The notes beneath the pieces are model-generated. The model worked only from the letters and a program-made list of their open reading frames with translations. It did no database searches and was not told where the DNA came from. Both the position numbers and the translations under genes were made by a program. A stretch of DNA of 64,000 bases from Pectobacterium atrosepticum (GTDB lineage: Bacteria; Pseudomonadota; Gammaproteobacteria; Enterobacterales; Enterobacteriaceae), in the NCBI GenBank assembly GCA_019056595.1, contig CP036163.1, positions 2,480,001-2,544,000 of the forward strand. Direction: 5' to 3'. Below are positions 41,359-55,194 of this stretch, piece by piece (position 1 is the first letter of the stretch; each line of letters opens with the position of its first letter).

Positions 41359-42402
41359 TTGAAGCAGAAGAAAGGCGTCACCACGGCGACGATGAAAAAC
41401 GTGGCGGATGAGGCGGGCGTTTCCACCGCCACCGTATCCCGAACGTTAATGAACCCAGAGAAAGTCTCTGCGACCACCCGCAGGAAGGTCGAGCAGGCTG
41501 TCATCGCCGTTGGCTATTCGCCTCACGCACTCAACAGAAATCTCAAGCGTAACGAATCACGTACGATCCTGACGATCGTGCCAGATATCTGTGATCCTTA
41601 TTTCTCCGAAATATTTCGTGGGATCGAAGAAACAGCCGCCGAACACGGCTACCTCGTGTTGATTGGCGATTGCGCTCACCAGCATCAAAGGGAAAAAACC
41701 TTCGTCGATCTAATTATTACCAAACAGATCGACGGCATGGTGTTGCTCGGCTCGAATCTGCCGTTTGATGCAGGCCAGGAAGAGCAGCGTAATTTGCCAC
41801 CGATGGTGATGGCGAATGAGTTCTCACCGGATCTGGCGCTACCAACCGTGCATATCGATAATCTGACCGCCGCCTTTGAAGCCGTACACTATTTACATCA
41901 GGCAGGTCATCAGCGCATCGCCTGCATTGCGGGCCCAGAGCACATGCATCTGAGTCAATATCGCCTACAGGGATATATTCAGGCCCTGCGACGCAATGGA
42001 ATTCTCATCGATAATCAATACATCTTTCGGGGTGATTTCACTTACAAAACCGGGATCAACGGCCTGATTGCGCTGATGCAACATCCACAGCCGCCTAGCG
42101 CCATCTTCTGTCATAGCGATCTCATGGCGCTGGGCGTACTGACGCAGGCCAGAAAAATGGGGCTGGACATCCCGCGTGATCTCTCCATTATCGGTTTCGA
42201 CGATATAGAACAAGCGCAATACTGCTGGCCTCCTCTGACTTCTGTCGCCCAACCACGTTATCAGATCGGACGCGAGGCAATGCTGCTACTCTTAGAGCAG
42301 TTGCAAGGTAACACGGTACAAAGCGGTTCCCGTCTGTTGTCCAGTGAACTGGTCATACGCGACAGTGTCGCCGCACCGAATTACGCCCGTAACAGGCTTT
42401 AA
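41359..42402 (+). CDS. cytR: LacI-family nucleoside-responsive regulator CytR
   Basis: 347-residue LacI-family repressor. HTH TMKNVADEAGVSTATVSRTL; effector domain with LTIVPDICDPYFSEIFRGIE and VMANEFSPDLALPTVHIDNL, close to E. coli CytR. The start codon is TTG at 41359, with AAGGAG seven bases upstream. CytR acts with CRP on nucleoside uptake and catabolism genes. Upstream 270 nt hold no gene. A palindromic repeat separates it from ftsN. Confidence 0.92.
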   Translation: MKQKKGVTTATMKNVADEAGVSTATVSRTLMNPEKVSATTRRKVEQAVIAVGYSPHALNRNLKRNESRTILTIVPDICDPYFSEIFRGIEETAAEHGYLVLIGDCAHQHQREKTFVDLIITKQIDGMVLLGSNLPFDAGQEEQRNLPPMVMANEFSPDLALPTVHIDNLTAAFEAVHYLHQAGHQRIACIAGPEHMHLSQYRLQGYIQALRRNGILIDNQYIFRGDFTYKTGINGLIALMQHPQPPSAIFCHSDLMALGVLTQARKMGLDIPRDLSIIGFDDIEQAQYCWPPLTSVAQPRYQIGREAMLLLLEQLQGNTVQSGSRLLSSELVIRDSVAAPNYARNRL

Positions 42403-42460
42403 GACTTCAGGTGCTGGTCAAATATTTGAGGGTTCAGTAACATGGCCCCCTAATTATGTT

Positions 42461-42661
<201 letters not shown>

Positions 42662-42692
42662 CATTTACCTATCAATTCACAGCGAAACGACA

Positions 42693-43568
42693 GTGGCACA
42701 AAGAGACTACGTGAGCCGGGGACGTTCATCAGGAACGCGTCGGAAAACGACAAATAGCCGAAAAAAAGGCAACGCTTCAGGCGCGTCCAAAACCATGGTT
42801 GCGCTCGCTGTTGCCGTTTTGGTCACCTTCGCGGGCGGTCTGTACTTTATCGCCCATAATAAACCCGACGAGTCCCCCGTCCTTCCGCATCAAAACACGG
42901 GCAAAGGTAACGGGCTGCCACCCAAGCCGGAAGAGCGTTGGCGCTATATCAAAGAGCTGGAAAATCGTCAGTTGGGCGTCACGACACCGACTGAACCGTC
43001 CGCGGGTGGAGAGGTCCGCTCGCCGGTACAGTTGACGGATGAGCAGCGCCAGTTGCTGGAGCAGATGCAGTCTGATATGCGCCGTCAGCCCACACAGCTT
43101 TCCGAAGTGCCGTATAACGACCAGACGCAGGTTCCGCGCTCACAGGTGACCATTAAACCACCGACCCAATCAATGCAGCAGCCGCCTGTCGTGACGACAC
43201 AACCTGCAACGCGTGCGCCAGCGGTCACCCAAACGACGCCTGTTGTTCCAAGACAAGACACTCCAAGACAAGAAATACCAAAGCAGGAAGCGCCGAAACA
43301 ACAGCCAGTCAAACAGCCTGAAGCACCAAAAGTCGAAAAAACACAACGCTGGGCGATTCAGTGCGGCTCCTTCAAAACCATGGACCCTGCCGAATCCGTG
43401 AGAGCACAGTTGGCGTTTGCGGGTATCGAAAGCCGCATCACCTCTAACGGTGGTTGGAACCGCATCATGCTGGGGCCATACAACAACCGCGCTGCCGCAG
43501 ACGGCATGCTCCAACGTCTTAAAGGCGCGGGCGCATCAAACTGTATTCCTCTTGCCAGCGGGGGTTGA
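42693..43568 (+). CDS. ftsN: Cell division protein FtsN
   Basis: 291-residue late divisome protein. Short basic cytoplasmic tail, transmembrane segment MVALAVAVLVTFAGGLYFI, the periplasmic essential stretch (PPKPEERWRYIKELENRQLG), a Pro/Gln-rich linker, and a C-terminal SPOR domain (RWAIQCGSFKTMDPAESVRA) binding denuded glycan. GTG at 42693 gives VAQRDYV, as in E. coli. No good Shine-Dalgarno is seen. The linker is shorter and more proline-rich (QEIPKQEAPKQQPVKQPEAP) than in E. coli. Confidence 0.94.
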   Translation: MAQRDYVSRGRSSGTRRKTTNSRKKGNASGASKTMVALAVAVLVTFAGGLYFIAHNKPDESPVLPHQNTGKGNGLPPKPEERWRYIKELENRQLGVTTPTEPSAGGEVRSPVQLTDEQRQLLEQMQSDMRRQPTQLSEVPYNDQTQVPRSQVTIKPPTQSMQQPPVVTTQPATRAPAVTQTTPVVPRQDTPRQEIPKQEAPKQQPVKQPEAPKVEKTQRWAIQCGSFKTMDPAESVRAQLAFAGIESRITSNGGWNRIMLGPYNNRAAADGMLQRLKGAGASNCIPLASGG

Positions 43569-43593
43569 AAAACCCCACGCTTTCCCCCATCTA
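43564..43593 (+). promoter_or_regulatory. Sigma-32 heat-shock promoter of hslVU
   Basis: GTTGAAA (43564-43570), 14-nt spacer, CCCCATCTA (43585-43593), a near-consensus RpoH promoter (CTTGAAA-N14-CCCCATNT). The -35 element overlaps the ftsN TGA stop codon. Confidence 0.88.
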
Positions 43594-43774
43594 TAACATC
43601 AATGTGCCCCGAGTAATGTGGGCAATGCCGATCGGTTAAGGATCAAGAGACTGGGCTAGCACGGTGCGAGGTATCGTCTTCATTACCTCACACCGTATTT
43701 TCTCTGGCATCAAACTTAAACGAACAACATTGCGCGTGATGCGGGGGTCTTTTTCTTCAAACGGGGACTGACTC

Positions 43775-44305
43775 GTGACAACAATTGTAAGCGTACGCCG
43801 CAATGGCCAGGTGGTCATTGGCGGTGATGGACAGGCCACTTTGGGCAACACCGTGATGAAAGGCAATGTGCGTAAAGTACGTCGCCTCTACCATGATCGC
43901 GTCATCGCTGGTTTCGCAGGCGGCACCGCGGATGCATTCACCCTTTTTGAACTTTTCGAGCGCAAGCTGGAATTGCATCAGGGCCATCTGGTGAAAGCCG
44001 CTGTCGAGTTGGCGAAAGACTGGCGTACCGACCGTATGCTGCGTCGGCTGGAAGCTTTGCTAGCCGTCGCGGACGAAAATGCCTCACTGATCATTACCGG
44101 TAATGGCGATGTTGTGCAGCCTGAAAACGATCTGATCGCTATTGGCTCCGGCGGTCCTTATGCGCAGGCAGCAGCCCGTGCTTTACTGGAAAATACCGAA
44201 CTGGGTGCACGCGATATCGTCGAGAAATCTCTGGGGATTGCTGGCGACATCTGCATCTACACCAACCAGTTCCACACGATAGAAGAATTAGCCTCCAAGG
44301 CGTAA
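43775..44305 (+). CDS. hslV: ATP-dependent protease subunit HslV
   Basis: 176-residue proteasome-like peptidase. After Met removal the N-terminal Thr ([10 protein letters not shown]) is the nucleophile; [14 protein letters not shown] and the [15 protein letters not shown] segment are conserved. GTG start at 43775 with GGGGA upstream. Forms the HslVU protease with the next gene, 9 nt on. Heat-shock promoter upstream. Confidence 0.97.
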   Translation: MTTIVSVRRNGQVVIGGDGQATLGNTVMKGNVRKVRRLYHDRVIAGFAGGTADAFTLFELFERKLELHQGHLVKAAVELAKDWRTDRMLRRLEALLAVADENASLIITGNGDVVQPENDLIAIGSGGPYAQAAARALLENTELGARDIVEKSLGIAGDICIYTNQFHTIEELASKA

Positions 44306-44314
44306 GGATCAACG

Positions 44315-45646
44315 ATGTCTGAAATGACCCCGCGCGAGATAGTCAGCGAACTCGACAGCTATATCATCGGCCAGCACAAAGCAAAACGCGCCGTTTCCAT
44401 CGCGCTGCGTAACCGCTGGCGCCGTATGCAGTTAGACGAAGCACTCCGCCATGAAGTGACGCCTAAAAATATTCTCATGATCGGCCCGACCGGCGTAGGT
44501 AAAACCGAAATCGCTCGCCGTCTGGCGAAGCTCGCCAATGCGCCGTTCATCAAAGTGGAAGCGACCAAATTCACCGAAGTTGGCTACGTAGGTAAGGAAG
44601 TTGACTCCATCATTCGCGATCTGACGGATTCCGCGATCAAAATGGTACGTCACCAGTCCATCGAAAAAAATCGCTTCCGTGCGGAAGAGATGGCGGAAGA
44701 CCGCATTCTGGACGTGCTGATTCCTCCGGCGAAAAACAATTGGGGACAGGCAGAAGGCACTCAGGAGCCATCAGCAACACGTCAGGCATTCCGCAAGAAA
44801 CTGCGTGAAGGCCAGTTGGACGACAAAGAAATCGAGATCGATCTGGCTGCCTCTCCCGTTGGCGTAGAGATCATGGCACCGCCGGGCATGGAAGAGATGA
44901 CCAATCAGCTACAGTCCATGTTCCAGAATCTGGCTGGTCAGAAGCAGAAAGCCCATAAGGTCAAAATTAAAGATGCTTTCAAGCTGCTGATAGAAGAAGA
45001 AGCGGCCAAGCTGGTGAACCCGGAAGAGTTGAAACAGCAGGCGATTGAAGCCGTTGAGCAGCACGGTATCGTGTTCATCGACGAGATCGACAAAATCTGT
45101 AAGCGTGGCGAAAGCTCTGGCCCAGATGTCTCTCGTGAAGGCGTTCAGCGCGACCTGCTGCCGCTGGTTGAAGGCTGCACCGTATCGACCAAGCATGGTA
45201 TGGTCAAAACTGACCATATTCTGTTTATCGCGTCCGGCGCATTCCAGGTTGCCAGCCCGTCCGATCTGATTCCAGAGTTGCAGGGTCGTCTGCCGATTCG
45301 TGTGGAATTGCAGGCGCTGACGACGGAAGATTTCGAGCGCATCCTGACAGAACCGAGCGCCTCGCTGACCGAACAGTACAAAGCGCTGATGGCGACGGAA
45401 GGCGTGGATATTTCATTCACCGCCGATGGTATCCGTCGTATTGCCGAAGCCGCCTGGCAGGTGAACGAAAGCACCGAGAATATCGGCGCGCGTCGTCTGC
45501 ATACCGTTATGGAGCGTCTGATCGAAGACGTTTCTTACGACGCCAGCGAAATGAATGGTCAAAGCGTTATCATTGACGCAGATTATGTACGTAGTCATCT
45601 GGATGAATTAGTAGCAGATGAAGATCTGAGTCGATTTATCTTATAA
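44315..45646 (+). CDS. hslU: HslU unfoldase ATPase
   Basis: 443-residue AAA+ unfoldase partner of HslV. Walker A GPTGVGKT at residues 57-64, Walker [10 protein letters not shown] near 252, an inserted I-domain between them, and the C-terminal HslV-docking tail ending EDLSRFIL. Same operon as hslV. Confidence 0.97.
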   Translation: MSEMTPREIVSELDSYIIGQHKAKRAVSIALRNRWRRMQLDEALRHEVTPKNILMIGPTGVGKTEIARRLAKLANAPFIKVEATKFTEVGYVGKEVDSIIRDLTDSAIKMVRHQSIEKNRFRAEEMAEDRILDVLIPPAKNNWGQAEGTQEPSATRQAFRKKLREGQLDDKEIEIDLAASPVGVEIMAPPGMEEMTNQLQSMFQNLAGQKQKAHKVKIKDAFKLLIEEEAAKLVNPEELKQQAIEAVEQHGIVFIDEIDKICKRGESSGPDVSREGVQRDLLPLVEGCTVSTKHGMVKTDHILFIASGAFQVASPSDLIPELQGRLPIRVELQALTTEDFERILTEPSASLTEQYKALMATEGVDISFTADGIRRIAEAAWQVNESTENIGARRLHTVMERLIEDVSYDASEMNGQSVIIDADYVRSHLDELVADEDLSRFIL

Positions 45647-45676
45647 TCCGTTTTCGCGGATCGCACTATTAACGAT

Positions 45677-45709
45677 AAAGTGGGAGGCGTTGGCCTCCCA
45701 CTTTTGTTT
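45677..45709 (+). terminator. hslU terminator
   Basis: AAAGTGGGAGGC-GTTG-GCCTCCCACTTTTG: a 12-bp stem followed by T-rich sequence, 30 nt after hslU. Confidence 0.9.
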
Positions 45710-45790
45710 CTGACGCCGCCATCACTGACTTTTTTTGTTTATAAACGGATGATTCACGCAATTGAATCGTCAATAAAATTGAAGCACACC

Positions 45791-46708
45791 ATGACATTAT
45801 CGACCCATAGCAGCAAAACCAAAGCCTGGCTGGATAGTCTTCGTCCAAAAACGTTGCCATTAGCTTTTGCGTCCATCGTCACCGGCTCGGCGATTGCGAG
45901 CTGGCATAGCAGCTTTAAACCGGGGGTAGCATTACTGGCGTTGTTAACCGCCGGACTGCTGCAAATCCTCTCCAATCTGGCGAACGACTATGGGGATGCG
46001 ATAAAAGGCAGCGATACCGAGGAACGCATCGGGCCGTTGCGTGGCATCCAAACGGGTGCCATTACGCTGTCGCAACTGCGCAATGCGCTAATCGTAACCG
46101 TGGTACTCACCATCATTTCTGGTGTGAGCCTGGTGATTCTCGCCTGTGAAAAACCAGCAGATATCTTCGGTTTCCTGATTATGGGGCTGCTGGCAATTTT
46201 CGCTGCGATCACCTATACCGTCGGCAACAAACCCTATGGCTACATCGGGCTTGGCGATATCTCGGTGCTGATCTTTTTCGGCTGGCTCAGCGTCGCAGGG
46301 TCGTATTACCTACAAACCGGTCATTTCGACAGCGTCGTAATGCTGCCTGCAACAGCCTGCGGCCTGCTGGCGACGGCCGTTTTGAACATCAACAATCTGC
46401 GCGATATCGACAACGATCGCATCAGCGGAAAAAATACGCTGGCGGTGCGTCTTGGCGCGGAAAAAGCACGCTTCTACCACACGATGTTGCTGCTGCTAGC
46501 ACCGGTTTGTCTTGGCCTGTTCGCGACGTTTTATCTGCACAGTCTGGCGGGCTGGCTCTTTATTCTGGCGCTCCCTTTGCTGATTAAACAGGCGCGCTAT
46601 GTACTGCGTGAAACCAGCGCATTCAGTATGCGTCCGATGTTGGAAAAAACGGTGAAAGGCGCGCTGCTGACTAACATTTTGTTCGCCGTTGGCGTGATAC
46701 TGAGTTAG
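45791..46708 (+). CDS. menA: 1,4-dihydroxy-2-naphthoate polyprenyltransferase
   Basis: 305-residue inner-membrane UbiA-family prenyltransferase in menaquinone synthesis. First Asp motif NDYGDAIKG, second DIDNDRISGK, plus YTVGNKPYGYIGLGDISV. About nine hydrophobic segments. ATG at 45791 (MTLSTHSSKTKAW) fits E. coli MenA; the frame upstream overlaps the hslU terminator. The Shine-Dalgarno is weak. Confidence 0.94.
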   Translation: MTLSTHSSKTKAWLDSLRPKTLPLAFASIVTGSAIASWHSSFKPGVALLALLTAGLLQILSNLANDYGDAIKGSDTEERIGPLRGIQTGAITLSQLRNALIVTVVLTIISGVSLVILACEKPADIFGFLIMGLLAIFAAITYTVGNKPYGYIGLGDISVLIFFGWLSVAGSYYLQTGHFDSVVMLPATACGLLATAVLNINNLRDIDNDRISGKNTLAVRLGAEKARFYHTMLLLLAPVCLGLFATFYLHSLAGWLFILALPLLIKQARYVLRETSAFSMRPMLEKTVKGALLTNILFAVGVILS

Positions 46709-46815
46709 TGCGGGTAAATTGAGAACAGGCAAAAAGCGGCACTCATTTACTGATGCGAATCAAGTTAACATTTGATGATTTTGCCAACAGCGGCCAGAAA
46801 GGGATATACTCATGA

Positions 46816-47328
<513 letters not shown>

Positions 47329-47368
47329 TATCGTTGAGTTTCTGCGTTTTTATTGCGGTAACATCACC

Positions 47369-47396
47369 AAAAAAAGGGCGATATACGCCCTTTTCT
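47369..47396. terminator. Bidirectional terminator between rraA and zapB
   Basis: AAAAGGGCG-ATATA-CGCCCTTTT with A run before and T run after, between converging rraA and zapB. Confidence 0.88.
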
Positions 47397-47445
47397 ATTT
47401 GGCTCAATCGATAAGCCGTTCTTTCGCCTGAGCCAGCAAGCCCGA

Positions 47446-47685
47446 TTAGACTTCTTCCATTTTGCCTAACAGCGCGCGCAAACGCTCTTGCCACACCACT
47501 TGCTCTTCTTTCAACTGTTCGTTCTCGCGCACCAGCGATTCACGTGAACCCGCTGCCGCCTGAACATCCTGCGACAACGTGTTGTTCTGCTCTTTCAGCT
47601 CTTCAATTTCCATTTGCAATAGCGTGATAGTATCAATCGCTTGCTGAACTTTCGCTTCCAGCTTTTCAAACACTTCAAATGACAT
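47446..47685 (-). CDS. zapB: Cell division protein ZapB
   Basis: 79-residue protein predicted to be one long coiled coil (heptad pattern through [20 protein letters not shown] and [16 protein letters not shown]), matching ZapB, which joins Z-ring protein ZapA to MatP and the Ter region. Located between rraA and glpF as in E. coli. Confidence 0.95.
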   Translation of the reverse strand: MSFEVFEKLEAKVQQAIDTITLLQMEIEELKEQNNTLSQDVQAAAGSRESLVRENEQLKEEQVVWQERLRALLGKMEEV

Positions 47686-48235
47686 TCTTCAAACCCCTTT
47701 TAATCGCAACAAGGCAAAGATCGGTTAACGCTGGCTTTCAGACTCTGTAACCAACACTCACGGTGTCGCGTCATCCGCCCGCAAACATAATCCTGACCGC
47801 GGGACGGCTGGCAAGACAGACCATAACGAAATTGTATGTAGCCAATGGCCCCCTGTCTAGCGCACGTCCCCCACTACGCGAGTGTCGCAGTTTTTCTTAC
47901 TTAACACTATCAGTACAAACTGAAAAACGGGCAATACAAACCGAAAAACAAGCGACTCAAACTGCAAACGCCCCCGTTCGCTTCCCCGTTACGTCTATTG
48001 TGTTAATAAATTTAACCTGAGCGTTACTATCAACCCTGGACGAAAAACCACTACGAGTCATTTTATAAGCGAATGCGCTCATTTTTTTGACGCGCAACAC
48101 ACATTTCAATTTCGATATTTCTCGTTTTCGCTCATTAACGATAAATTCACATCATAAATACATTTAAAACAGGGGATGCCGCCAGACGGTATCCTTAGAC
48201 CTACCACTCTGTACGTTACCCAGCAGGAAAAAAAT
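47686..48235. other. zapB-glpF divergent intergenic region
   Basis: 550 nt. I see no convincing gene; a GTG-started 85-codon frame (47763-48020) has no family features. At 47915-47970 there are two and a half imperfect copies of a 21-22-nt unit (ACAAACTGAAAAACGGGCAAT type). Near glpF the stretch TCGTT-N10-AACGA (about 48122-48142) could be part of a GlpR operator array, at low confidence. Confidence 0.4.
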
Positions 48236-50640
<2,405 letters not shown>

Positions 50641-50650
50641 TCCCCCCTAT

Positions 50651-50680
50651 ATCGGGCGCGCCTGTCGCGCCCGATTTTTC
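50651..50680 (+). terminator. glpK terminator
   Basis: ATCGGGCGCG-CCTGT-CGCGCCCGAT then TTTT, directly after glpK. glpX therefore probably has its own promoter or depends on read-through. Confidence 0.88.
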
Positions 50681-50765
50681 CGCATCACTTAACCGCCACC
50701 CTTCCCCGTTGTGATAAAATCCCACTCCATATCTCCCCCTTCCGATCGACAACAGACAGGTATTT

Positions 50766-51776
50766 ATGAAACGTGAATTAGCCATAGAGTTCTCGCGCGT
50801 CACCGAAGCAGCCGCGTTAGCAGGCTATAAGTGGTTAGGCCGTGGCGATAAGAATGCCGCTGACAATGCCGCCGTACAGGCGATGCGGATTATGCTGAAT
50901 CAAGTCAATATCAACGGTCAGATTGTCATCGGAGAAGGGGAAATCGACGAAGCGCCTATGCTGTTCATTGGTGAACAGGTTGGCACTGGTCAGGGCGATG
51001 CCGTGGACATCGCCGTCGATCCGATTGAAGGCACGCGGATGACAGCAATGGGTCAGGCGAACGCGCTAGCCGTGCTGGCCGTCGGCGAAAAAGGTGCATT
51101 TCTGCACGCGCCAGACATGTACATGGAAAAGCTGATCGTCGGGCCCGGAGCAAAGGGGGCAATTGACCTCAATCTGCCGCTGGCAGACAACCTGCGTAAT
51201 GTCGCGCTGAAGCTGGGTAAACCGCTCAGCCAGTTAACCGTCACTACGCTGGCTAAACCACGCCACGATGCCTGCATCGCGGAAATGCAGCAACTGGGGG
51301 TGAAAGTGTTCGCGATTCCAGATGGAGACGTGGCTGCATCGATCCTCACCTGCATGCCGGACAGCGAAGTTGACGTACTGTACGGTATCGGCGGTGCGCC
51401 AGAAGGCGTGATCTCGGCAGCGGTTATCCGGGCGCTCGACGGCGACATGCAAGGACGTTTGCTGGCACGTCATGAAGTCAAAGGCGATAGCGCTGAAAAC
51501 CGCAGCATCGGTGAGGACGAGCTGGCACGCTGCCGACAAATGGGCATCGAAGCCGGTGGGGTCCTCAAGCTCGATGACATGGCGCGCAACGACAACGTGA
51601 TTTTCTCCGCAACAGGCATCACCAAAGGCGACTTGCTGGATGGGATCGCACGTAAAGGCAACATGGCTACCACAGAAACGCTGCTGATCCGCGGTAAGTC
51701 TCGTACGATCCGCCGTATTAAATCGACACACTATCTGGATCGTAAGGATCGTGCGTTGCACGAATTCCTGCTGTAG
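50766..51776 (+). CDS. glpX: Class II fructose-1,6-bisphosphatase
   Basis: 336-residue Li-sensitive phosphatase of gluconeogenesis. Metal and substrate motifs GEGEIDEAPML, DIAVDPIEGTRMTAMGQ and GIGGAPEGVISAA are present. Follows glpK as in E. coli. The window after it contains a palindromic repeat before fpr. Confidence 0.96.
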   Translation: MKRELAIEFSRVTEAAALAGYKWLGRGDKNAADNAAVQAMRIMLNQVNINGQIVIGEGEIDEAPMLFIGEQVGTGQGDAVDIAVDPIEGTRMTAMGQANALAVLAVGEKGAFLHAPDMYMEKLIVGPGAKGAIDLNLPLADNLRNVALKLGKPLSQLTVTTLAKPRHDACIAEMQQLGVKVFAIPDGDVAASILTCMPDSEVDVLYGIGGAPEGVISAAVIRALDGDMQGRLLARHEVKGDSAENRSIGEDELARCRQMGIEAGGVLKLDDMARNDNVIFSATGITKGDLLDGIARKGNMATTETLLIRGKSRTIRRIKSTHYLDRKDRALHEFLL

Positions 51777-51869
51777 CAGACCACTCCACAGACTGACTGA
51801 TTGTTTCACAGTTGTTAATAAATGGCGTATCTTAGACGCCCGACTTACATGCACAAATAGTGGCGTCGA

Positions 51870-52064
<195 letters not shown>

Positions 52065-52082
52065 CAACAGGAGCAGAAAATT

Positions 52083-52829
52083 ATGGCTGAATGGGTGACA
52101 GGCAGAGTGATTCAGGTGGAAAACTGGACAGAAAGTCTGTTTAGCATTCGGGTTCAGGCGCCCGCTGATTCATTCACTGCTGGGCAGTATGGCAAGCTGG
52201 CGCTGGAGATTGATGGTGAAAAAGTGCAACGCGCGTATTCGTACGTGAATGCGCCCAGCGATCCTACGCTTGAGTTCTATCTGGTGACCGTGCCAGAAGG
52301 CAAACTTAGCCCTCATCTGCATGCCATGCAGCCTGGGTCGGAAGTCATGATTGTCAAAGAGGCCGCCGGATTTTTCGTGCTGGAAGAGATTCCTGATTGT
52401 GAAACACTGTGGATGCTGGCAACAGGCACGGGCATCGGCCCCTATTTGTCCATCCTTCAGGAAGGCAAAGATCTGGAACGCTTTAAGAACATCGTGCTGG
52501 TTCATGCCGCTAGGTTCTCACGCGATCTGAGTTATCTGCCGCTGATGCAGCAGTTACAGCAGCGCTACCACGGCAAACTGCATATTCAAACGGTGGTCAG
52601 CCGGGAAGAGGAAGCAGGCTCGCTGACAGGACGCATCCCGCAGCTTATTAGCAACGGTACGCTGGAATCCGCAGTAGGCTTACCGATGGATACGGCCACC
52701 AGCCATGTCATGCTGTGCGGTAACCCGCAGATGGTGCGCGATACCCAAGCATTGCTAAAAGAAGAGCGGCAAATGACCAAACACCTGCGCCGCAGGCCCG
52801 GTCATATGACTGCTGAGAACTATTGGTAA
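52083..52829 (+). CDS. fpr: Ferredoxin/flavodoxin-NADP+ reductase
   Basis: 248-residue FAD enzyme moving electrons between NADPH and flavodoxin or ferredoxin. FAD motif RAYSYVN, NADP site ATGTGIGPYLS, and C-terminal HLRRRPGHMTAENYW are conserved. The Shine-Dalgarno AGGAG lies between the upstream repeat and the ATG. In E. coli fpr is SoxRS-regulated; I did not find a clear soxbox, and the repeat occupies the promoter-proximal region. Confidence 0.97.
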   Translation: MAEWVTGRVIQVENWTESLFSIRVQAPADSFTAGQYGKLALEIDGEKVQRAYSYVNAPSDPTLEFYLVTVPEGKLSPHLHAMQPGSEVMIVKEAAGFFVLEEIPDCETLWMLATGTGIGPYLSILQEGKDLERFKNIVLVHAARFSRDLSYLPLMQQLQQRYHGKLHIQTVVSREEEAGSLTGRIPQLISNGTLESAVGLPMDTATSHVMLCGNPQMVRDTQALLKEERQMTKHLRRRPGHMTAENYW

Positions 52830-52847
52830 ACAGCATATTATTCCCAA

Positions 52848-53270
52848 TTAGCGGCGGAAGCGAAACGGCTCCGCCTCTGCTCCAAATCGGTTTTCCCCTT
52901 TTGTCCCTAGAAAAACGCCGCAGTCGAGCAACGTCATCACGACAATCAGGATCGGCAAGAAGCGGCCAATGCCCCACTGCCAAATGGCGGAAAACATGTA
53001 CCAATTCCCCGAGGCCAATACCCACGCCACCACTAACAGCAGCGCCCACCAGCCACTTTTATTACGGTCGTGCAGCCGCTTCACCATCATCGCCGCCGTC
53101 GGCCACAGCAATGCCACCAAACCAAACGCCGTCAATTGCGTATCCAACCAGTTTTGACCTGAAAGCGTAAACAATACCGCCATCAGCGCCACCCAAATAG
53201 CCATCCAGAGCCAGAAATCACGACGGCCAATACGGCCTTTAAACGAGAAGCACCATTGCTGTAATGTCAT
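52848..53270 (-). CDS. yiiR: DUF805 membrane protein YiiR
   Basis: 140-residue protein with about four transmembrane segments. The DUF805 hallmark FSFKGRIGRRDFWLW is at the N-terminus and MVKRLHDRNKSGWWALL in the middle. Unknown function. Converges on fpr and diverges from yiiQ, as in E. coli. Confidence 0.92.
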   Translation of the reverse strand: MTLQQWCFSFKGRIGRRDFWLWMAIWVALMAVLFTLSGQNWLDTQLTAFGLVALLWPTAAMMVKRLHDRNKSGWWALLLVVAWVLASGNWYMFSAIWQWGIGRFLPILIVVMTLLDCGVFLGTKGENRFGAEAEPFRFRR

Positions 53271-53467
53271 TAACGATAACGCCCTGAATTAGTAGCCTGT
53301 CTGGCCGAATTAATCTGTATTTTTGTCTGAGCGATTTTACCTCAACCAAGATGTTTACCTGCAATCTTTACGCGATTTTTGACAACGACGTACAAATGCC
53401 GCTTTAATCAAACGTATTCTGCCGTTATCGGCCTGGACATCTTCTGAAGTGGCTGACCCGAACCCCT

Positions 53468-54067
53468 ATGACACGAAAACGCATCGCTTCACTTTTGGTT
53501 TTATCATCGCTGGTGCTGTACCAGACTCACGCGGGAGCCGATCCAACGTTTCCGCCCAAAACCTCAGCCAATGCGCCGTATCTGCTGGCTGGTGCCCCAA
53601 CCTTCGATCAAACCATCACGCAATTCCGTTCTCGCTACAACCTGAGCAACCCGACGCTGCCGATCGGTGAATTTCGGGTTGTCGATACCGGCACTATCAT
53701 CAGCATGTTGACCCGTGCAGCCAGCCGGATCAACGACCACCTCTATGCTTCAACCGCGCTAGAGAAAGGCACAGGGAAAATCAAAACGCTGCAAATCACC
53801 TGGCTACCGCAGCCGCAGAACGAACAAGAAACCGCCGCGCGTCGTAAACAGGCCATCGACTATATGGCCGCACTGGCTCGCACGTTCGCACCGTCACTGA
53901 CGGAGGAACAGAGTGTGAAAAAAGTCACCGAACTGCTGGGAAAAGGCAAAGGACAACGCGTTTACCAGCAAACGGAAGGTGCCCTGCGCTATGTGGTTGC
54001 AGATGACGGCGAAAAAGGGCTAACTTTTGCTGTTGAACCGATTAAGCTAACGCTATCTGAACCGTGA
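53468..54067 (+). CDS. yiiQ: DUF1454 periplasmic protein YiiQ
   Basis: 199-residue secreted protein with signal peptide (MTRKRIASLLVLSSLVLYQT to THAGA). Contains the DUF1454 segment FRVVDTGTIISMLTRAASRI. Function unknown. Located just before tpiA as in E. coli. Confidence 0.92.
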   Translation: MTRKRIASLLVLSSLVLYQTHAGADPTFPPKTSANAPYLLAGAPTFDQTITQFRSRYNLSNPTLPIGEFRVVDTGTIISMLTRAASRINDHLYASTALEKGTGKIKTLQITWLPQPQNEQETAARRKQAIDYMAALARTFAPSLTEEQSVKKVTELLGKGKGQRVYQQTEGALRYVVADDGEKGLTFAVEPIKLTLSEP

Positions 54068-54171
54068 TCGATACCGTAATTAATGACAAAAAACAGAGCC
54101 ACGGTCACATTTCGTCTCTATACTGGTGGCAAGTTATATTGCCTAACGGGCAGTACGGTTTACTTCATTAA

Positions 54172-54984
<813 letters not shown>

Positions 54985-55022
54985 GCTTTTATCGAAAACG
55001 GACGGACAACGGGTCGTCTAAT

Positions 55023-55061
55023 AAAAAGCCGGTTCACGCTATTGCGCCAACCGGCTTTTTT
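55023..55061 (+). terminator. tpiA terminator
   Basis: AAAAAGCCGGTT pairs with AACCGGCTTTTTTT across a 14-nt loop, about 40 nt after tpiA. Confidence 0.9.
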
Positions 55062-55194
55062 TATGACGGACATCCTTTTCCGTCACCCTTCGGGCCATCG
55101 CTTACGCAACGTTGAAAAACGCTCCCGGCGTTTTTTTATGACGAGCAGGACACTCACTACCTTTCTTTCAAGTCGTCTGTTAACGGCTCAATAC

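Noticed and set aside
47763-48020. 85-codon GTG-started frame with QTEK-type repeats between zapB and glpF
   Set aside because: No Shine-Dalgarno or family similarity; the repeats reflect a short DNA tandem array in a promoter region.
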